Source of the DNA: Himantopus leucocephalus
Taxonomy: Eukaryota; Chordata; Aves; Charadriiformes; Recurvirostridae
DNA length: 64,000 bases
Reading direction: 5' to 3'
Assembly (NCBI GenBank): GCA_003993805.1
Contig: RSEF01000026.1
Location: forward strand, 5,349,778 to 5,413,777
Positions 59,301-64,000 of the stretch are shown here, piece by piece. The notes under the pieces are model-generated. The model searched no databases, was not told the origin of the DNA, and saw only the letters and a list, made by a program, of their open reading frames with translations. A program made the position numbers and the translations under genes. Position 1 is the first letter of the stretch. The number at the start of each line of letters is the position of its first letter.

Positions 59301-60274
59301 TCCTGCCTTCACTGAATTGGGGGTTTGCTGGTGCTGTCGCTGCTCCAATGCCACCGATTCTCAGCTGGGAATGGAGGTGGAGATAAAGCGGCTTAAAGTT
59401 TTCTTTTGATTTCGCCATTCTCCAGGCTCGGGTGATGGCCACCATTGGGGTCACGCGGGGGCTGGGAGACCACGACCTCAAGGTGTTCAGCTCCAACATC
59501 CACATCAAGCCTTTCCTGTCCTGCTTCCCGGAGGTGAGCATGGCTGCCCGCTGCTCCGTGCCCACGCTTTCTTCAGTGGCCAGAGCCGGTCGGGGTGACC
59601 AGATCCATGGTGCGCCCAGTGCAGCGGGAGCCGCCTCTGCCCCTCACCCTTGCGTCTTGCCCCATTGCTTGCCAGGTCAGGGTTTACGACCTCACGCAGT
59701 ACGAGCACTGCCCTGATGACGTTCTGGTCTTGGGCACTGACGGGCTCTGGGATGTCACCAACGACAAGGAGGTGGCTGGTGTGGTGATGGAGGTACTGAC
59801 GAGCTACGAGCCCAACGACCCGTGCAGGTGAGCTGCGAGTGGGCAGGAGGATGAGCGTGTCCTGTGCCCTAACACCTCCCCTTGGCCTTGCTCCTTGGAG
59901 CAGCATCGTGGCCGTGTGTCCCTCTGGCCTCAGGGCTGGTGCTGTTGCTCCGCAGCGTGCAATGCTCCCCTGGATGTGTGTGTCTGAGCCCAGAGCTCTC
60001 CTCTCTAAGGGACCCTTTCCTGCACCTCTAGCTCCCTCTTGCCAGGGACTGCAGGATGCTGCATCAGGGAGTCTGTGGGGTCTGGGGTCGCTGCTGAGCC
60101 GCGCCGTGCGGTGCTGTGCCCCCCAGGTACACCATGGTGGCCCAGGAGCTGGTGGTGCGGTCCAGGGGAGTGCTGAAGGAGCGGGGCTGGCGGCTGGCCA
60201 ACGACAAGCTGGGCTCCGGCGATGACATCTCCGTCTTCGTGATCCCTCTGGGCGGCCCGGGCAACTACACGTGA
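52755..60274 (+). CDS. PPM1J: PPM1J, PP2C-family Ser/Thr protein phosphatase, ten coding exons
   Basis: The coding sequence joins 52755..53005, 54239..54365, 54897..55220, 55758..55870, 57254..57338, 58865..58983, 59197..59260, 59426..59533, 59676..59827 and 60127..60274. The 1,491 nt give 496 residues plus TGA (human PPM1J is about 505). All introns are GT-AG and all phases agree. The enzyme removes phosphate from Ser/Thr using two metal ions. Visible PP2C motifs are NEDQ (94-97), FDGHAG (139-144, metal-binding D140), NAGDSR (267-272), GVTRGLGDHDL (369-379), TDGLWD (418-423, D419) and GSGDDISVF (477-485, metal-binding Asp). The tail IPLGGPG and the segment RVYDLTQYEHCPDD single out PPM1J from PPM1H and PPM1M. 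The N-terminus is low complexity with seven consecutive Gly. The start codon has C at -3, a weak Kozak context. Substrates cannot be read from the sequence. Confidence 0.97.
53006..54238 (+). other. PPM1J: PPM1J intron 1
   Basis: This 1.2-kb GT-AG intron starts inside the CpG island and becomes less GC-rich. No other element is recognised. Confidence 0.9.
54239..54365 (+). CDS. PPM1J: PPM1J coding exon 2
   Basis: The 127 nt complete Glu84 and encode residues 85-126. The exon carries INAGKSQHNEDQACCEVV, the first PP2C motif, then a basic, poorly conserved linker. The acceptor is CCCGGCAG and the donor GACGGG|GTGAGA, in phase 0. Confidence 0.95.
54366..54896 (+). other. PPM1J: PPM1J intron 2
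   Basis: This is a 531-bp GC-rich intron with canonical ends. I see nothing else in it. Confidence 0.9.
54897..55220 (+). CDS. PPM1J: PPM1J coding exon 3
   Basis: The 324 nt encode residues 127-234. The exon opens before the catalytic FDGHAGSGAA (139-148). It includes LVDILQDPSPPPICLP, a variable insert of about 40 residues, and ends SHESLVIGAIENAFKHM before the donor ATG|GTGAGC. Confidence 0.96.
55221..55757 (+). other. PPM1J: PPM1J intron 3
   Basis: This is a 537-bp GC-rich intron with canonical ends. I see nothing else in it. Confidence 0.9.
55758..55870 (+). CDS. PPM1J: PPM1J coding exon 4
   Basis: The 113 nt encode residues 235-271 and two bases of Arg272. It carries the GGCCALAAVYLMGKFYVANA strand pair and GDS. 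The acceptor is TCTCCCCAG and the donor AGCAG|GTACGG. Confidence 0.96.
55871..57253 (+). other. PPM1J: PPM1J intron 4
   Basis: This 1.4-kb intron contains a run of 15 T at 56,758-56,772. On the minus strand this is a poly-A run, but no retroposed body is visible beside it. No other feature is seen. Confidence 0.9.
57254..57338 (+). CDS. PPM1J: PPM1J coding exon 5
   Basis: The 85 nt complete Arg272 and encode residues 273-300: AIIIRNGEIIPMSREFTPET and ERQRLQFL. The acceptor is TTTCATTGCAG and the donor TTTTTA|GTAAGA. Confidence 0.96.
57339..58864 (+). other. PPM1J: PPM1J intron 5
   Basis: This is the longest PPM1J intron, 1.5 kb and GC-rich. The antisense strand happens to stay open for 450 codons across it and exon 5, without any domain-like sequence. 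Confidence 0.9.
58865..58983 (+). CDS. PPM1J: PPM1J coding exon 6
   Basis: The 119 nt encode residues 301-339 and two bases of Trp340, with AFLRPELLGKEFTHLEFPRR and the lysine-rich KELGKKMLYRDQSMNGW segment typical of the PPM1H/J/M group. The donor is GGCTG|GTAACT. Confidence 0.96.
59197..59260 (+). CDS. PPM1J: PPM1J coding exon 7
   Basis: The 64 nt complete Trp340 and encode residues 341-361 (AYKKIEEDDLKFPLIYGEGK and K). The acceptor is TTTAACCAG and the donor AAAAAG|GTGAAG. Confidence 0.96.
59426..59533 (+). CDS. PPM1J: PPM1J coding exon 8
   Basis: The 108 nt encode residues 362-397, including the PP2C motif MATIGVTRGLGDHDLKV and IKPFLSCFPE. Both exon ends are in phase 0. Confidence 0.97.
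59676..59827 (+). CDS. PPM1J: PPM1J coding exon 9
   Basis: The 152 nt encode residues 398-447 and two bases of Arg448. It carries VRVYDLTQYEHCPDDVLVLG and the metal-binding TDGLWDV motif. The acceptor is GCTTGCCAG and the donor TGCAG|GTGAGC. Confidence 0.97.
60127..60274 (+). CDS. PPM1J: PPM1J coding exon 10
   Basis: The 148 nt complete Arg448, encode residues 449-496 and end in TGA. It holds GWRLANDKLGSGDDISVFVI, the last PP2C motif, and the PPM1J-type C-terminus PLGGPGNYT. Confidence 0.97.
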
Positions 60275-61320
60275 TGCCCGATGACGCCGGGGCAGTAGGG
60301 CTCGCCTTGCTTGGATGGAGACGAGCGGGACACTGGCACTGCCCCGGGGCACCTCTCCCCTAAGCACGTATTTCCTGGGAGGACTGCAAAAAGTGTAAGA
60401 AACCTGGAGCCTCTGTCTGTGCCCCTGCCCAGAGCATCCCCCTGCCCCTGCTGCCCCCAGCCCCGGCTGGAGGTGGAAGGGCCTTGGACACAGCGCGGGG
60501 ACTGGGGCCGAGGGATGTTTTTCATGCTGCCACTTTCTTGATTGCTGTGAAAAGCCTGCAGGCGCCCCGGCTTCTCCGTGCGTCCTTTGCACCTTGCCTG
60601 GGGCTGGGGGCGCTGGTTCCAGCAGTGTGCAGTGGCCATCGGGCCGGTGGGGCACTCGTACCTGGAGAAGCGTGTGCCTGCTGCTGCTACCGTCTCCTCT
60701 CCCCCTGCCCTGTGACACTGCCCCGGTGACACCGAAGCTGCTGTTGGGGCTGGGCGCGGGTGCTGGGACTGGCCGTGGGCTGGGGTGAAGCCCTGCCAGC
60801 AGCCGACAATGCCCAGCCCGGCAGAAGTCCAGCTGCGGGTGGCGTGGCGGTGGGCGAGCCCCACGACTGACATCCCAGCTCCGTGCTTGCCCTCTCCGGC
60901 CCCTCACGCCTTCGTCCCAGCCACGCACCTGGTCTTAGTCTCTAGTTTGGGAGGACGGGGCGGCGCTCGGTCACTGCGGTGCACCGAAAGCCCCTGGGAA
61001 GGAAAGAGCTGTTGCACTTGCACTGGCTGTGCCACCGGTTCTGCCCCCGCCCCTCTTCGTGCCTGGGATCACTGCTGTGTTTCTGGAGCCAATTATTTAT
61101 TATTAACTGGAGAGCTGAGCTGGAAAATGTCTAAATCCCTTCTTGGTGCGGGGAGTCTGTAGGAATACATGTCTATATTTTTGAGCGGTTCTAAGTAGGC
61201 CGCCGCTGAGCCGCAGTCGCACACAGAGCAGCCCCATTCAGCCAAGCTTAACAGCTTAAACGCGCCGCGCGGATCTGCTTAGCTGAGGGCTGGAAACCCA
61301 CAATAAAAGCAGCTTGGTTG
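60275..61320 (+). other. PPM1J: PPM1J 3' untranslated region
   Basis: About 1.05 kb of GC-rich sequence follows the stop and ends at a canonical AATAAA at 61,302-61,307 with a GT-rich stretch just after it. A single-N join and a run of 21 G at 61,323-61,344 lie directly downstream. Two further AATAAA sites follow at 61,662 and 61,795 and may give longer transcripts. Confidence 0.75.
61302..61307 (+). terminator. PPM1J: Poly(A) signal of PPM1J
   Basis: AATAAA lies about 1,030 nt after the stop codon and is followed within 20 nt by the GT-rich sequence GGTTGTG. Confidence 0.7.
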
Positions 61321-61322
61321 TG

Positions 61323-61344
61323 NGGGGGGGGGGGGGGGGGGGGG
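61323..61344 (+). repeat. Single N plus run of 21 G
   Basis: One N is followed by 21 consecutive G directly after the PPM1J poly(A) signal region. The run length is unreliable in most sequencing methods and the N marks a contig join. Confidence 0.85.
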
Positions 61345-62690
61345 AGACAACTCCCCCCTTTTTCTTAATAGTCTCAAAGCTGGTGCTGAGCAGAGCTGTA
61401 GTGGATCTCCGCATCTTTGCATCGCTCTGACCTGGAGGATGCATTTCCTGGACCCCCCCCAGAGCGTTGCATCCTCCCGAAACAGGAGGGATGGCCCCAT
61501 CCTGGGGAGGGGGGTGGGGGCGGAGCTGGGCTGTGGTCCCGTGTTTTGGAAAGGCTCTGTGGCACTGGTAGCTGATGTCCTGCTGCCTCTGGGTGCAGCC
61601 AGCTCTTGTCAAGTGTCACCTCTGGTGAATGTTGTTTGTCTCTTGTAATCAGTGAGATGTAAATAAACTGGGTGTGCTTAATGGGAAGCGAAAGTTATCC
61701 AGTGAGATTTTAACCTATTGACATCTTCTGCGCTGAAGGGAGCAGGGAGCGATAGTGGGGCCGGAGCCTGTCCTTGCCTAGCGCCGTGTGTTTAAATAAA
61801 GGTTTTGCCACTCACAATCCCACTTCAAAGTCTTTCTGGCAGAGCTCCTGCAAAGAAGACTTACCTAGAAGCCAATTAGCTCTGATTAATTTACGTAGGC
61901 AGGTTTGGTAGCAAACAGGCCCAGGCAGAGCCATGTGAGCTGCTGTCCCTCTGCCCTTGGCGCTGGCCGGACCCCACGCAGTGTCCCTCCCTCGCCGCTG
62001 CCGGGGAGCTGCTGGCTGGGGGGCACAGCTCCCCGGGCTGGCGGGGGGCAGTGGGGATGGCCGGCCTGGTGGGGGAGGGTTGCAGGGTGGGCCGGTAACC
62101 CAGACCAGGACCTGATGGCGAGCGCCGTGTTGGGCTGGGATGAGGACTGAAAACCAGCAGGGACCAGCCTGCGCCCCCCCGGCTGCGCCCTGCTGCAGGC
62201 AGCGCCCGGACACGGACAGGGAGTGGAGGGGAGGAAAGGCTGATGGTGTTCCTGCCCCTGGGGTCCCTGCTTCAGGGAGGGGGGTGGGCTGCGGGTGGAG
62301 GCGCAGCTCTGCGTGACTGTGCCCGAGCGGCGGGACCCCAGCAGCAGCTGCCCCCTGGCCCTAGGCTGGGCTGCCTGCTGGTGGCATCCCCGCTGTCCCG
62401 CGTCCCCCTGCCTGCCACCGGGTACCCCTGATGCTCGCACACGCTTTCCCCCCCCCGCCAGCCCCCCCCCACTTGTTTGCGCAGCCCCGCGCCCCTGGTG
62501 CGACGCTCTCCGTGTGCTGGTGGCCGGGGACCGGCTCTGCTTCTGCAGGTCACTGCCTGGGAGCTGCTGGGTAGGGCAGCGGCTGCGTTTAGAGCTTCCT
62601 CTGCGGTTCCCTTTTTCACGAAGGAACCATTTCCTTTGGAACCAGCTCCCGGCCTGGGGCTTGAGGAATGAAGAAAAATTGCCTCCGAGC
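61345..62690. other. Interval between PPM1J and the next CpG island
   Basis: Two more AATAAA hexamers occur at 61,662-61,667 (with GGGTGTGC after it) and 61,795-61,800, either distal poly(A) sites of PPM1J or chance. The rest is unique GC-rich DNA with C-runs near 62,450-62,475. No exon is recognised. Confidence 0.5.
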
Positions 62691-63505
62691 CCTTAAAATA
62701 GCCGCAGCCCGTGAGGCTGGGCCCGGGCAGCGCCCCCCCGCCGCCTCTCCGCCCTCAGCCACGGGGACTCGGCGCTGCAGCGGGGGGCAGCGGCCACCCC
62801 GACCTCCCTCGCCGAAGCCCGCGGTGGGCAAGGAGAGCTGCAGCGCGGGGGTCACCTCGGCACGGGGGGGCCCGACGTGTCACAGCCCCCCCCTCTGCCA
62901 CTGCCCCTGCGGAGGGGACCCGCGATGCTGGGGACGGGGCACGTCCCTCACCCCCCCGCGTCTGTTGGGGTGGGAGACGGGCCCTTCCCCACGGAGCGGG
63001 GGGGGGCAGGGGGGGTGCGATGGGGTTCGGCTGCTGCCCCCGCCGGGATCTGCCTCCCCCGGCAGAGCTCGCCTCTCGCCGGCGGCGCTCCCGGNGTTAG
63101 GGGGCAAAGCGCGGGGGGGGCGTTGCTCTGGGTCCCACCTCGGAGGGGGCGGGGGGGGAGCAGCAGCTCAGCCCTTCCTGGCGGCGCCGGGGTCGCCCCT
63201 CTCCCTGCCCCGCCTCGCTCACCGAAAGCGGGACGGGCCCCTCGGGGGGGGGCCCAGGCTGGCGGCGGCTCGGGAACCCCGCCCCCCGGGGACGGCGCCC
63301 GCGGCGGACCAGCGGCAGGCCCGGGGGGGCCCCGGAGGCGGTGTGGGGCAGGGCCGGGGCCGCAGCACCCCCTCCGGCTGGGCCGGGTCGGGGCGGCTCC
63401 CGGCGCCCCCGCTCCGCCCTCCGCGGGCGGCCCCCGACGGGGCGGCACCGCCCGAGCCGCGCTGCGGAGCCGGGAGCGGGAGCGGCGGCGGCGGAGAGAG
63501 GTGCG
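62690..63505 (+). promoter_or_regulatory. RHOC: CpG island, candidate RHOC promoter and untranslated first exon
   Basis: About 800 bp are extremely CpG-rich and end in a GGCGGCGGCGGAGAGAG|GTGCGG donor-like site (GT at 63,501). In human, RHOC lies directly downstream of PPM1J on the same strand with its 5' end some 2-3 kb beyond PPM1J, and this island sits at that distance. RHOC coding exons are not in the window, so the assignment rests on synteny alone. A single N at 63,094 interrupts the island. Confidence 0.45.
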
Positions 63506-63514
63506 GGCTGGGCT

Positions 63515-64000
63515 CGGGGTCTGGGCTTACTGGTGGGGTCTGGGCAACTGGGGTGTGGGTTGCTGGTGGGGTCTGGGCTTATTGGTACTGGTAAAGTGTG
63601 GGGTCAGTGCTAGCGTCTGGGGGAGCTGGGGTGTGGGGTTACTGGTGGGGTCTGGGCGAACTGGGGTGTGGTGTTACTGGTGGGGTCTGGGGGAACTGGG
63701 ATGTGGGGTTACTGGTACTGGTAAGGTGTGGGGTCAGTGCTAGGGTCTGGGCGAACTGGGGTGTGGTGTTACTGGTGGCGTTTGGGATTACTGGTGGGGT
63801 CTGGGCAACTGGGGTGTGGTGTTACTGGTGGAGTGTGAGGTCAGTGCTGGGGTGGGAGGGAGCGGTGTCTGGGGTTACTGGTGGGGTCTGAGGTTACTGG
63901 TAGGGTCTGGGGTAACTGGAATGTGAGTTACTGGTACTGGTAAGGTGTGGGGTCAGAGCTGGGGTTAGTGGTGGGGTCTGGGGGAACTGGGGAGTGGGGT
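63515..64000 (+). repeat. G-rich minisatellite, unit about 34-35 bp
   Basis: Degenerate tandem units are built from GGGGTCTGGG, (C)AACTGGGGTGTGG and GGTTACTGGT. A longer recurring segment ACTGGTAAGGTGTGGGGTCA suggests a higher-order pattern (near 63,586, 63,714 and 63,935). The array runs to the window edge. It would lie in the first intron of RHOC if the neighbouring promoter call is right. Confidence 0.9.

Noticed and set aside
52755..60274. Assignment of the phosphatase as PPM1H or PPM1M
   Set aside because: The segments LTQYEHCPDD and IPLGGPG, the length and the TAFA3 neighbour all point to PPM1J.
62668..63594. 308-codon frame near the right end
   Set aside because: Translation of a CpG island and of the minisatellite, crossing a single N; no family resemblance.

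Overview
This is nuclear DNA of a vertebrate, most likely a bird. The evidence is split genes with GT-AG introns, CpG-rich promoter islands, the gene order TAFA3-PPM1J (with RHOC predicted next), and almost no recognisable interspersed repeats in 64 kb. Overall the DNA is GC-rich with short AT-rich blocks, as on an avian microchromosome; a crocodilian or turtle is not excluded. There are no bacterial, phage, plasmid or CRISPR features.

Layout. Positions 1-31,315 are intergenic: AT-rich blocks of 200-600 bp that look like conserved non-coding elements alternate with GC-rich filler, and I can support no exon there. Positions 31,316-42,926 hold TAFA3 (FAM19A3) on the minus strand. All four coding exons can be joined into a 133-residue secreted cysteine-rich protein. 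Its untranslated 5' exon and promoter probably lie in the CpG island at 49,780-50,680. Positions 52,755-61,320 hold PPM1J on the plus strand: ten coding exons encode a complete 496-residue PP2C-type Ser/Thr phosphatase, followed by an untranslated region of about 1 kb. Positions 62,690-63,500 are a third CpG island with a candidate splice donor, probably the promoter and untranslated first exon of RHOC, whose coding exons would lie beyond the window. A G-rich minisatellite fills the last 490 bases.

TAFA3 and PPM1J are transcribed away from each other, as in human 1p13.2 where the order is RHOC, PPM1J, TAFA3. They are unrelated in biochemistry (a secreted neurokine-like peptide and an intracellular phosphatase), so their link is positional and possibly regulatory.

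The assembly has two 100-N gaps (8,904-9,003 and 52,628-52,727, the latter just before the PPM1J start codon) and twelve single-N joins. At nine of these the same 34-165 bases appear on both sides with zero to a few differences. These are unmerged contig ends rather than biological duplications. No novel biological system is visible. The most useful points are the full gene models, the assembly artefacts, two minisatellites, an old inverted repeat pair and several motif-rich candidate enhancers.
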